From: Deltaproteobacteria bacterium
GTDB lineage: Bacteria > CG2-30-53-67
Assembly: GCA_013151235.1 (NCBI GenBank)
Contig: JAADIO010000055.1
Location: 1-64,000, forward strand
Length of the DNA: 64,000 bases
Direction of reading: 5' to 3'
A program made the translations under genes and the position numbers. Shown piece by piece: positions 25,095 to 33,259 of the stretch; the first letter of the stretch is position 1, and every line of letters begins with the position of its first letter. The notes below the pieces were generated by a model, which ran no database searches, was not told the origin of the DNA, and worked only from the letters and a program-made list of their open reading frames with translations.

Positions 25095-25277
25095 TGATGA
25101 AGTCGTAAAAAGTCGTTTTCCGGATTCCGTTCATGGTTCGACAGGCTACCGAGCATGGTGAGCCGGCCGAACCACACGAACGGAATATCAATCACTTACA
25201 CCGTTCGCCCTGAGCGGGCCTGTCCTGAGCCGGCCGAAGGGTCGAAGGGCTTCGTGACTTTTTACGAGACCATCATA
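25095..25277 (+). mobile_element. MITE-like element, copy A (183 bp)
   Basis: It begins TGATGAAGTCGTAAAAAGTC and ends GACTTTTTACGAGACCATCA, inverted repeats of about 20 bp. The flanking target duplication is TATA on both sides (25091-25094 and 25278-25281). The interior holds palindromic stretches with TTCGACAGGCT and CCTGAGC...CGAAGGG text and no gene. It lies about 60 bp upstream of the amt sigma-54 promoter. Apart from this, the 24926-25400 gap holds only the promoter and the terminator at 25332. Confidence 0.88.
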
Positions 25278-25331
25278 TATGGTCTTTTTCATTTCTCTTC
25301 GGACAGCGTGCCGATGGGTGATTAAACGCTG

Positions 25332-25357
25332 AAAAAACAGGCAGCTGCCTGTTTTTT
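25332..25357. terminator. Bidirectional intrinsic terminator after the PBP1A gene
   Basis: A 26-bp perfect palindrome: A6 CAGGCAG CTGCCTG T6, with stem core CAGGCAG/CTGCCTG flanked by A and T runs on both sides. It lies 44 bases beyond the stop codon of the minus-strand PBP1A gene and can work in either direction. Confidence 0.85.
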
Positions 25358-25400
25358 AGACAACGATGGATTCTCTCGTTACAAAAAAACAGGAAACAAA

Positions 25401-27872
25401 TTACAGCGTCCCCGTTCCGCTTCGTCCGGTTGCAGGAGCGGGATTCTCCGGAGGGGGAGCCGGTTGCAACCCCTTGGAATCCATATCAAAAAAATTGGTC
25501 CCCTGCGTCTTTTTGACCGGGGCATATTCATGAGGTTCCCGGCCGGTTCTGAAACACTCGAAATAGGTTTTTTCTCCGCCGGAAGGAAGCAACCCCGTTT
25601 TCTTGTCCACCCGCACGAAGATCACACCCGGCGGTACGGTAAAGGGGAGTTTCTCCCGCCCCTTCAGGGCATCCTTCATAAAGTCAAGCCAGATGGGACC
25701 GGCAGCCCTGGCTCCGAACTCGCCCTTCCCGAGGGTACGCATATCGTCAAACCCGACCCAGACCGCCGTGACCAGGTTCGGGACAAAACCAACATAGAGT
25801 GCATCCAGATAATTGTTGGTTGTCCCCGTTTTTCCTGCTGAGGGACGTCCCAACTTCTGCATCCGTCGCCCCGTTCCGTGACGGACGACTTCCTCAAGCA
25901 TATCCGTGACGATGTAAGCCGTTTCAGGATCCATTGCCTTCTCCACGGAAGGGTGGTTCTCCCGAATCACATTTCCATCATAATCGAGGATTCGGCGGAT
26001 AAAATAGGGCCGAGCCCGCATCCCATGATTATCATAAACCGAATAGGCCGAAGCCAGTTCGGACAGCGAGAGGACCGACGACCCCAGCGCCAGGGAATAG
26101 TCTTTGGCCAGGGGACTTTCAATACCGAGTTTCCGGGCAAATCTTACCACGTTCCGGATGCCCACCTTCTGCAGAAGCTTCACCGTCACCACATTCCGGG
26201 ACTTGGCCAGGGCCACGCGAAGCCGGGTCGGACCGTAAAACCGCTCGCTGTAATTGGCGGGTTTCCATTTCGTCTCCATGGAGGGATCCTGGAAAATCAC
26301 CGGCGTATCAATGATCACGGTCGCCGGAGAAAATCCCTTCTCCATGGCCGCTCCATAAATAATCGGTTTGAAGGCCGAACCGGGCTGCCGCTTGGCTTGA
26401 ATGGCCCGGTTGAATTCGCTCTTTTTGAAATCGTAGCCGCCGACCATGGCCTTGACCTCTCCGGTGGCGGGATCAATCGCGATCAGCGCCCCCTGTACCT
26501 GCGGCTCCTGCTCCAGCGCCAGCCGGTAGGCACCCAGTTTGGAATCATAGGAGAGGATGCGCACCAGGATCCGGTCTCCGGGAACGACGACATCCAGAAC
26601 ATTCTCCGGTTCGACCCAACGGACCCCGTCCGGATTGTCCGGCGTTGGATCCTTTACAGCACGTTTGGCCCACTTCATTTCATCAAACGGAAGAAATCCC
26701 AGCTCTCCTTCAACCCAGACCCAAGCCTCTTTCTTGTTGGCTTCCACCACAAGACCGTCATAAATCTTCCCGGACGGCAAGGACTCCGATCCTTCACTCG
26801 CTTGATCGTTCAACCGGGATTGGACATCCCAGTCCAGGGTATCAAGTTCGATATGTTCCAGCGGTCCTCGATAACCGTGACGTTTATCATAGGCCCGCAG
26901 TCCCTCCTGAACGGCCTTCACGGCGGCCCGTTGCATCGGCAGGTTCAGGGTCGTATACACATTGAGACCGCTCTCGTAAAGCCGGCTGCTGCCGTACTGG
27001 TCAAGAAGATAACGACGTACATGTTCCACAAAATAGGCCGAATCATTATGCTCCTCCTCCTTCTGCCGAAGCTTCAGGGGTTCCGCCTTCGCCTCTTCCA
27101 TCTGTGCACGTGTGATGAAATGTTCTGCAAACATTCTCGTAAGTACAAGGGAGCGACGCGCCTTCGATTCATCCGGATGTTTGAACGGATTGAAACGTCC
27201 CGGCGACTTGGGAAGGGCCGCCAGAGTCGCCATCTCAGACAACCGGAGTTTCTCCACAGGTTTATCAAAATAGGTCTCCGAGGCCGCTTCAACTCCGTAG
27301 GCACCGGCGCCGAAATAGATCTGATTCAGATACAGCTCCAGAATTTCGTCTTTGGAAAACCGTTTTTCAATCTCCAGGGCCAGGATCACCTCCTTGATCT
27401 TCCGCTCAATCTTCCGTTCCGGAGAGAGAAAGAGTGTCTTGGCCAACTGTTGCGTAATCGTACTTCCCCCCTGGGTGATCTGTTTTGCCCGAAGGTCCGC
27501 CCAGAAAGCCCGGGTGATCCCCTGCAGATCGATCCCATGATGATGATAGAAACGGGCATCCTCGATGGCAATGAACGCCTTGACGAGCAGATCGGGGATC
27601 TCGTTCAGGGGACGGAGCACTCTCTTTTCGATATAGAACTTTCCGACCACATCCCCGCCGTCGGAATAGACCGTGGTCACCAGGCTCGGCCGATAGTCCT
27701 TGAGAACAGAGACGTCGGGAAGGCCCCGCTGAAATTTAAGATAGAAGTGAAATCCCACCGCCCCGCCGACCAGGATCAGGAGAAAGATGAAGACCAGCAT
27801 CACGGTCAGGCAAGAACGAAGAGGAAAACGTCTTTTGGGGAAATTGTGAGAGGGCGGAAAAGATTCTTTCAT
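25401..27872 (-). CDS. mrcA: Penicillin-binding protein 1A, bifunctional transglycosylase/transpeptidase
   Basis: 823 residues. One N-terminal membrane helix (about 18-45). The GT51 transglycosylase domain has EDARFYHHHGIDLQGI, QGGSTITQQLAKTLFL and RKIKEVILALEIEKRFSKDEILELYLN. A beta insert of the PBP1A OB-like type is followed by the transpeptidase with SxxK in RQPGSAFKPIIY, the SRN motif in LAKSRNVV and KTGTTNNYLDALYVGF. It polymerises and cross-links peptidoglycan at the inner membrane. Start ATG at 27872 overlaps the stop of the upstream zinc-ribbon gene by 4 bases, so the two are translationally coupled. The length is typical. Confidence 0.95.
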   Translation of the reverse strand: MKESFPPSHNFPKRRFPLRSCLTVMLVFIFLLILVGGAVGFHFYLKFQRGLPDVSVLKDYRPSLVTTVYSDGGDVVGKFYIEKRVLRPLNEIPDLLVKAFIAIEDARFYHHHGIDLQGITRAFWADLRAKQITQGGSTITQQLAKTLFLSPERKIERKIKEVILALEIEKRFSKDEILELYLNQIYFGAGAYGVEAASETYFDKPVEKLRLSEMATLAALPKSPGRFNPFKHPDESKARRSLVLTRMFAEHFITRAQMEEAKAEPLKLRQKEEEHNDSAYFVEHVRRYLLDQYGSSRLYESGLNVYTTLNLPMQRAAVKAVQEGLRAYDKRHGYRGPLEHIELDTLDWDVQSRLNDQASEGSESLPSGKIYDGLVVEANKKEAWVWVEGELGFLPFDEMKWAKRAVKDPTPDNPDGVRWVEPENVLDVVVPGDRILVRILSYDSKLGAYRLALEQEPQVQGALIAIDPATGEVKAMVGGYDFKKSEFNRAIQAKRQPGSAFKPIIYGAAMEKGFSPATVIIDTPVIFQDPSMETKWKPANYSERFYGPTRLRVALAKSRNVVTVKLLQKVGIRNVVRFARKLGIESPLAKDYSLALGSSVLSLSELASAYSVYDNHGMRARPYFIRRILDYDGNVIRENHPSVEKAMDPETAYIVTDMLEEVVRHGTGRRMQKLGRPSAGKTGTTNNYLDALYVGFVPNLVTAVWVGFDDMRTLGKGEFGARAAGPIWLDFMKDALKGREKLPFTVPPGVIFVRVDKKTGLLPSGGEKTYFECFRTGREPHEYAPVKKTQGTNFFDMDSKGLQPAPPPENPAPATGRSGTGTL

Positions 27873-28285
27873 GAGAGCGCCAACCGATATCCCAGAAGAG
27901 CCGAAAATAGAAGAACCACAAAAATGAGCGCATACAGAAGAGAGAGGGGCAAGGGACTCTTATCCGGATGGCCGAAGGCCAGGCTTTCCTTCTCCGCCCC
28001 GTCGAGTATTTCACAGGCGGGACATAGAGGACGCTCAGCAGAGGGAACTTCGCGTTCCAACAAATGCCCGCAGGCAATGCAGTAATGATACGGGGAAACA
28101 GATGGGGATGAAACCTGAGAGATTGCACCGGGAAGTCCCTTTCCAGCCCCCGACGTCTCCTTCTTCCGGAGCCGAATCCGAAGAACGGCGCCGCACTTCC
28201 GGCACTTTGCCCGGATCCCCTCTTCCGTCAGATACTCTTTCCTGACCCGGTACTCTTTCCCGCACTGTTTGCAATGTATACGCAT
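27869..28285 (-). CDS. Zinc-ribbon membrane protein coupled to PBP1A
   Basis: About 138 residues from the ATG at 28285 (after AGGTGG). Two zinc-binding modules are visible. The first is MJ0042-like (MRIHCKQCGKEYRVRK...GIRAKCRKCGAVLRI) and the second is a CxxC...CPAC pair (YCIACGHLL...LCPACEIL). A single membrane helix is at the C-terminus (SLLYALIFVVLLFSALLGY). The protein should sit on the cytoplasmic face. It overlaps the PBP1A start by 4 bases, which suggests linked expression. Its exact job is unknown. Confidence 0.75.
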   Translation of the reverse strand: MRIHCKQCGKEYRVRKEYLTEEGIRAKCRKCGAVLRIRLRKKETSGAGKGLPGAISQVSSPSVSPYHYCIACGHLLEREVPSAERPLCPACEILDGAEKESLAFGHPDKSPLPLSLLYALIFVVLLFSALLGYRLALS

Positions 28286-28486
28286 TTTAACCACCTGCAA
28301 AATCCGAAAAGGGAGGGAAAAATGGTGTCATTATACTGAACTCATTGGACAAAGACAAACAAAAAGAAGGCCCAAATCCAGCGATAGAAAAGTTCGGAGC
28401 GTTTGTCGAAAAAGCTCGTTTTTAAACAGTAACCGTTGACGGGGGTCGGCACAAATCCGGACATCGATTTCCCTCTCATCTTGTAA

Positions 28487-28800
28487 CCCTGTGTTTTCGT
28501 TCATTTTCTTTGCTCGTCCAAAGAAAACGAACCAAAAGAAAAGACGCCCCGGGTCACTGGATCCCGCTGACGCGGGATTCCCCTGCGCTTCTCGAAAGCC
28601 TGCCCTGAGCATGCCGAAGGGGAGAGGGGGGCTCGATAACATGCTCCGCATGGTCGCGCCGAAGGCGCGACACGATCTCGCCCTTTTCCCCTCTCCTTCT
28701 GCGATGCTCGGCTGCGTGACAGGGGGGATGCTCCCCCTCTGGGGGAGTCAGGTGCGCGGATCCCCCTTCTTGTTTCTTTTGTTTTACCTTACAGCTGTGT
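28487..28800. repeat. Interspersed low-information repeat region
   Basis: Contains the hairpin TTTTCTTTG-CTCGTC-CAAAGAAAA (28504-28527) and the phrase GGATCCCGCTGACGCGGGAT, then long G/C palindromic stretches. This text style is widespread between genes in many proteobacterial genomes. The gap 28301-28948 has no supported gene. A weak AAAACC...GGTTTT hairpin is near 28822-28840. Confidence 0.5.
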
Positions 28801-28948
28801 CGTTAACTCACCATAAACCTTAAAACCAAGAGGGGTTTTTTCCCGGGTGAAACTCCTATCGCTAATTTAGGGAAGGTTCCTCCCCGGGGGCTCCATAGTC
28901 AATGTTTTTCGGTTTTGATCTTCAAAGACGTTCATGGTATAAGGTTTC

Positions 28949-30034
28949 ATGGACCGGATGCAACAGATCGGACAGCTCTTTGTCTGCGGTTTCGAAGGGA
29001 TCCGCCCGAATGGGACGATCCTTCGGCTGATCCGGGAGTACGGGATCGGCGGGGTGATCCTCTTTTCCCGGAACATCGAAACACCCCGTCAGACGGCGGA
29101 ACTGGTACAGGAACTCCAGGCAGCCGCCAAGATCCCCCTCTTCATCGGGATCGATCAAGAAGGGGGACGGGTCTCCCGGCTTCCCTCCCCTTTCACCCGG
29201 TTCCCTGGAAATGACGCCCTTGGACGGACCGCTTCCGGAAGACTGGCCTGCCGGTTCGGCCGCGCCGTGGGGAAGGAACTGGCTGTGGTGGGAATCAATC
29301 TCGACTTCGCCCCCGTCCTCGACATCAACACCCGTCCCGACAACCCGGTGATCGGAACCCGTGCCTTCGGCAGCGATCCGACGATCGTCTCGGACCTCGG
29401 CTGTGCCGTCATCGACGGACTGCAAAAGGAAATCATCGCCTGCGGCAAGCATTTCCCCGGCCACGGCGACACCTCTCTCGACTCGCACCTAACCCTCCCC
29501 GAAGTCCCTCACGGGATCGATCTCCTGCGCCGGCGGGAGCTGATCCCCTTCATCCGGGCCGTCGCCTGCGGTGTGGAATCAATCATGACGGCCCATGTCC
29601 TCTACCGGCCGATCGACCCGGATTATCCGGCCACACTTTCCCCCAAGATCGTGCAGGGAATCCTCCGCAAGGAACTCCATTTCAATGGGGTCGTCTTTTC
29701 CGATGACCTGGAGATGAAGGCCGTGGAGGATCATTTCGGGATCGAAACCTCGTCGATCCTTGCGCTGCAGGCCGGAGTCGATTCCCTCCTGATCTGCCAT
29801 CATCCGGAGAAACAGGAAAAGGCGATCGAGGCGGTGACCCGCTCCGTGGAAGAGGGAGCGATTTCTCTTTCCCGGATCGAGGAATCGGCGGGACGGATCC
29901 TTGATCTCAAGAGACGTCGGCTGTCGCCGAAACCTTCGATCGACTTCACTGAAGCGGAAGAGACCGCGGGATGGCCGGAACACCGAAAACTGGCGGAAGA
30001 AATCGAGCGCCCGCAGGGTGGAAAAGGATCGTGA
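28949..30034 (+). CDS. nagZ: Beta-N-acetylhexosaminidase, GH3
   Basis: 361 residues. NagZ removes GlcNAc from anhydro-MurNAc peptides during cell-wall recycling in the cytoplasm. The GH3 NagZ signatures are FIGIDQEGGRVSRL, the catalytic His/Asp motif KHFPGHGDTSLDSH (167-180), and the nucleophile Asp252 in FSDDLEM. No signal peptide. The start ATG has AAGG in its leader. The gene converges on the glutamate-cysteine ligase gene, 13 bases apart. The tail after RILDLKRRR is unconserved. Confidence 0.93.
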   Translation: MDRMQQIGQLFVCGFEGIRPNGTILRLIREYGIGGVILFSRNIETPRQTAELVQELQAAAKIPLFIGIDQEGGRVSRLPSPFTRFPGNDALGRTASGRLACRFGRAVGKELAVVGINLDFAPVLDINTRPDNPVIGTRAFGSDPTIVSDLGCAVIDGLQKEIIACGKHFPGHGDTSLDSHLTLPEVPHGIDLLRRRELIPFIRAVACGVESIMTAHVLYRPIDPDYPATLSPKIVQGILRKELHFNGVVFSDDLEMKAVEDHFGIETSSILALQAGVDSLLICHHPEKQEKAIEAVTRSVEEGAISLSRIEESAGRILDLKRRRLSPKPSIDFTEAEETAGWPEHRKLAEEIERPQGGKGS

Positions 30035-30047
30035 GGCCCGGCCCCAT

Positions 30048-31403
30048 TCAGGCCGGGGAGACAAGAGACGACTGAAAGAAGGAACTCTCCTTGACCAGAC
30101 GATGCAGGTCGTGACCGGACTGATCCCATTTTTCCAGAAGGACCTCCGCCGGGCACTTCCCCGCCCCCAGGATCAGCTCTTCGAGCGGCCCGAGCAGTTG
30201 GACCTCCTCGCCCAGCCGGGAAAGCCCCTCCCGTGCAATCCGTACCAGTTCCCGGGCCAGATCGAGAAGAAGCGTCCCCCGGATCTTTGCATGCAGCCCC
30301 AGGCGGCAGACCGATGCATGCAGTTGCCTCCGCTCCGAAAAGGACCAGTCCCGCACTAATTCCCAGGCAGCCTTCCGGGCGCCGTCATCATAGAGGATCC
30401 CCATCCAGAAGGCCGGCACCGTTATCACCATCCCCGGCGCCTGCCCGTCCACACCCCGGATCTCCAGGTACTGCTTCAGACGGACCTCCGGGAAGAGGGT
30501 ACTCTGATGGAGATCCCAATCCTCCCGGATGGCATGAAAACCCTCAACCCCCTTTTTGAGATACTCTCCGAAAGGGATACCCTTCATCGGGATCCACTCC
30601 CCCTCCCGGATGATGAACAACATCGGCACTGCCAGCGCGTAGTGAAGATAATCCTCAAAGGCGGCGTCCTCCCCGAAGGCAAAAGGGAGGAGACCGCATC
30701 GGTCCGGATCGGTATGCATCCAGACATGCTCCCGCATCGTCATAAAACCGTTCGGCCGTCCGCCGGAAAGGGGGGAGTTGGCATACATGGCCGAGACGAT
30801 GGAGGTGATCCCCATGGCCGTCCGGAACTTCTCCATGGCATCTTCCTCACTGGTGTAGTCGAGGTTGACCTGAACGGTGGCGGTCTCCTTCATCATGGTG
30901 TGCGCCAGGCGTCCCTGCTTTTCCAGGTAGGGCGCCATGATGCCGTAGCGGCACTTGTTCACAAAGGGGATCTCATCGGCCCGGCTCACGGGGTGCATCC
31001 CGGCGCCGATAAAATCGACGGCAAGGTCCTCCGTTACCCGGCGAAGCTGTGTCACGTATGAAGAGAGCTCATCCCGGACCCCGCCAAGACCGGGAGAAGG
31101 CTTCCCGGAGAGTTCGAGCTGCCCCCCCGGTTCGAGGGTGATGTTGGAGCCGTTCGCCCCGAGAAGACAGATCAGTTCCCCCCCTTCACACTGGGGACCC
31201 CACTGCGGTTCTTCCAGCAACCGGTCCAGGATGAGATGAACCCCCGGCACCCCGTTGTAGCCGACCGCACGAGCCGAATCCGGATCGACGCCGAGAAGTT
31301 CGAACTCTCCCCCGATGGAAAGACGGGCCGGATCCTTGCACCCCTCCCGAAAATAACGGGACAGGTCATCAAGAGTAATGCGTCGTGATTCAGTCACCAC
31401 CAT
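30048..31403 (-). CDS. Glutamate-cysteine ligase, plant-type (GCS2)
   Basis: 451 residues. It joins glutamate and cysteine by a gamma-peptide bond with ATP, the first step of glutathione synthesis. The plant-type family shows as IGGEFELL..., QCEGGELICLLGANGSNITLEPGGQLELSG, MMKETATVQVNLDY and MREHVWMHTDPDR. It is not related in layout to the E. coli GshA type. The gene is divergent from gshB across 134 bases, so the two steps lie side by side. The start at 31403 is the first ATG in frame. Confidence 0.92.
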   Translation of the reverse strand: MVVTESRRITLDDLSRYFREGCKDPARLSIGGEFELLGVDPDSARAVGYNGVPGVHLILDRLLEEPQWGPQCEGGELICLLGANGSNITLEPGGQLELSGKPSPGLGGVRDELSSYVTQLRRVTEDLAVDFIGAGMHPVSRADEIPFVNKCRYGIMAPYLEKQGRLAHTMMKETATVQVNLDYTSEEDAMEKFRTAMGITSIVSAMYANSPLSGGRPNGFMTMREHVWMHTDPDRCGLLPFAFGEDAAFEDYLHYALAVPMLFIIREGEWIPMKGIPFGEYLKKGVEGFHAIREDWDLHQSTLFPEVRLKQYLEIRGVDGQAPGMVITVPAFWMGILYDDGARKAAWELVRDWSFSERRQLHASVCRLGLHAKIRGTLLLDLARELVRIAREGLSRLGEEVQLLGPLEELILGAGKCPAEVLLEKWDQSGHDLHRLVKESSFFQSSLVSPA

Positions 31404-31447
31404 CGAGGTTCCTCCGGGGTTTGCCGTTGACGACAGCCCCGATCATT

Positions 31448-31478
31448 TGTTAAAGTTATTCAAAGTTCGTATTATAAT
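31448..31478 (+). promoter_or_regulatory. Candidate promoter of gshB
   Basis: A perfect -10 TATAAT (31473-31478) has only a weak -35 (TTGTTA at 31448, 19-base spacer). It sits in the 134-base divergent gap between the glutamate-cysteine ligase gene and gshB. Confidence 0.4.
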
Positions 31479-31537
31479 TCTGAAAGGCCTCTCTGTCATC
31501 CGAAAAGAAAGCCTTCCTGTCATAACAAAGGAAGTCA

Positions 31538-32506
31538 ATGGCGGCGCTGAAAATCGGCTTTATCATCGACCCCATAGAGACGATCCGCCCCGACGAGGAC
31601 TCTACCTACCTCTTCATGCTGGAGGCACAACGCCGGGGGCACGAGATCTTCTACATGACCGTTCCCGACCTCTTCATGAAGGGAAACCGTCCGGGCGCCT
31701 CGGGCGTCCGGCTGGAAGTCTTCCGAGACAAAGAATACTACCGTCTCGGGAAAAAGAAGACCCTCGACCTGAACGGGTTCGACATTCTCTTCATGCGAAA
31801 GGACCCCCCCTTCAACCTCGAGTACTATACGGCTACGCTGATCCTGGAACGGGTCAATCCATCCACACTGGTCATCAACGACCCGAAGGGACTTCGAAAC
31901 AACAATGAAAAAGCAAGTACGCTCCGTTTCCCCGGGCTGACCCCCGAAACACTGATTACCCATCGAATCGATCAGTTGCAGCGTTTCCTTGACGACGTGG
32001 GTGGTGAGATGATCGTCAAGTCCCTCTTTCGATCCTACGGAAGGGAGGTCCTCTACGTCAACCGGGAAGGGATGAACTGCAACACCCTGCTCGAGATGGC
32101 CACACGGGACGAGACCCGTTTCGTCATGGCCCAGCGCTACCTCTACGAGGCGGCCGACGGGGACAAGCGGATCATTCTGTTAAACGGCGAGCCGGTCGGC
32201 GCCGTCCTCTGGCTCCCGCCGGAGAAATACGGGGACAAGCCCCCCATCCGGACCCCCTGGCGGGAGGTCAAGACGGAACTGACGGAACGGGAACGGTTCG
32301 TCTGTGAGACCATCGCTCCCCACCTGAAAGAGAACGGCCTCTATTTTGCGGGAATCGATATGATCGGAGGCTACCTGACGGAGATCAATATCACCAGTCC
32401 CACATGCCTTCATGAAATCAACCGGCTCAACCATGTTCATCTCGAGGAAAAGGTGATTGATTTTGCGGAAGAGGAACAAAGGCGCAGGGCAGCATCCGGA
32501 AGATAG
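31538..32506 (+). CDS. gshB: Glutathione synthetase, with a divergent ATP-binding loop
   Basis: 322 residues. It adds glycine to gamma-glutamylcysteine with ATP, in the cytoplasm. Family marks are present: FMRKDPPFNLEYYTATLIL, NDPKGLRNNNEK and GIDMIGGYLTEINITSPTCLHEIN. The ATP-grasp glycine-rich loop that usually reads KPLDGxGGxxIF is KSLFRSYGREVLYV (161-174), so most of its glycines are replaced. The start ATG follows AAAGGAAG. A divergent gene next door encodes the preceding step, which supports the assignment. The altered loop may affect ATP closure or specificity. Confidence 0.88.
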   Translation: MAALKIGFIIDPIETIRPDEDSTYLFMLEAQRRGHEIFYMTVPDLFMKGNRPGASGVRLEVFRDKEYYRLGKKKTLDLNGFDILFMRKDPPFNLEYYTATLILERVNPSTLVINDPKGLRNNNEKASTLRFPGLTPETLITHRIDQLQRFLDDVGGEMIVKSLFRSYGREVLYVNREGMNCNTLLEMATRDETRFVMAQRYLYEAADGDKRIILLNGEPVGAVLWLPPEKYGDKPPIRTPWREVKTELTERERFVCETIAPHLKENGLYFAGIDMIGGYLTEINITSPTCLHEINRLNHVHLEEKVIDFAEEEQRRRAASGR

Positions 32507-32530
32507 GCGGGGAACACCCCGTACGGGCCG

Positions 32531-33259
32531 TCACCCCGGCTGCATACTCCGGGCAGCCTCCCCGACCAGCGCCTTGATGATCTTTGCTTTTCCGTCTCCC
32601 TCCCCCGCGATCAATTCGGGGTGCCACTGCACCCCCAGGGCAAAGCGATGACGACCGCTTTCGATCCCCTCAACCACCCCGTCTTCGGCCCGGGCATTGA
32701 CGATCAACCCTTCTCCCAGCTTCCGGACCGACTGGTGATGGGAACTGTTGACAGGGAGCCGGGGCCTTCCGACGATGGATGAGAGGAGCGTACCGGAAAC
32801 CACTTCAATCGTATGGAGCGGGTCTTGCTCCTTCTTCCTTTCATGGTTCATCGCACCTGCAACCTGTTCGAGAATATCCTGATAGAGACTCCCCCCGAAA
32901 AGAACGTTCAAGAGCTGTTCGCCGCCGCAGATCCCGAGGAGGGGAAGATCCGCCACCAGCGCCAGCCGGGTGATCTCCATCTCAAAGGCGGTCCGTCGAT
33001 CCTTGACCTTCCCTTCGGTGACCGACCAGACTTCTCCGTAGAGAACGGGATCGATATCGAAGGCGCCGCCGGTGACGATCAGGCCGTCGATCCGGTCGAC
33101 CAGGCGGGGGACCTCCCCGGTGGAGACATAAGGAAGGATCAGGGGAATCCCGCCGGCCTCTTCCACGGCCGTCACATACCGCTCGTAGAGAAAGTATCCT
33201 CCTGCCTTCTTTTCTCCCCGCTCCTCAAAATCGGGGGTGATCCCGATGGCCGGTTTCAT
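32531..33259 (-). CDS. Gamma-glutamyl hydrolase/amidotransferase, peptidase C26 family (PuuD-like)
   Basis: 242 residues. Class I glutamine amidotransferase fold with nucleophile Cys111 in LLGICGGEQLLNVLFGG and the His213-Glu215 pair in GVQWHPEL. Family members cleave gamma-glutamyl bonds, for example in gamma-glutamyl-GABA. The start overlaps the upstream D-aminoacylase gene by 4 bases (ATGA). It is the last gene of the nagA-slt-aminoacylase operon. Possible roles are hydrolysis of gamma-D-glutamyl links in muropeptides or of glutathione-related peptides, since gshB is next door. The substrate is not readable. Confidence 0.88.
   Translation of the reverse strand: MKPAIGITPDFEERGEKKAGGYFLYERYVTAVEEAGGIPLILPYVSTGEVPRLVDRIDGLIVTGGAFDIDPVLYGEVWSVTEGKVKDRRTAFEMEITRLALVADLPLLGICGGEQLLNVLFGGSLYQDILEQVAGAMNHERKKEQDPLHTIEVVSGTLLSSIVGRPRLPVNSSHHQSVRKLGEGLIVNARAEDGVVEGIESGRHRFALGVQWHPELIAGEGDGKAKIIKALVGEAARSMQPG

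Noticed and set aside
25878-28085. 735-residue open frame antisense to the PBP1A gene
   Set aside because: It is the mirror of a GC-rich coding gene with clear PBP1A motifs, and has no recognisable domain or ribosome-binding site.
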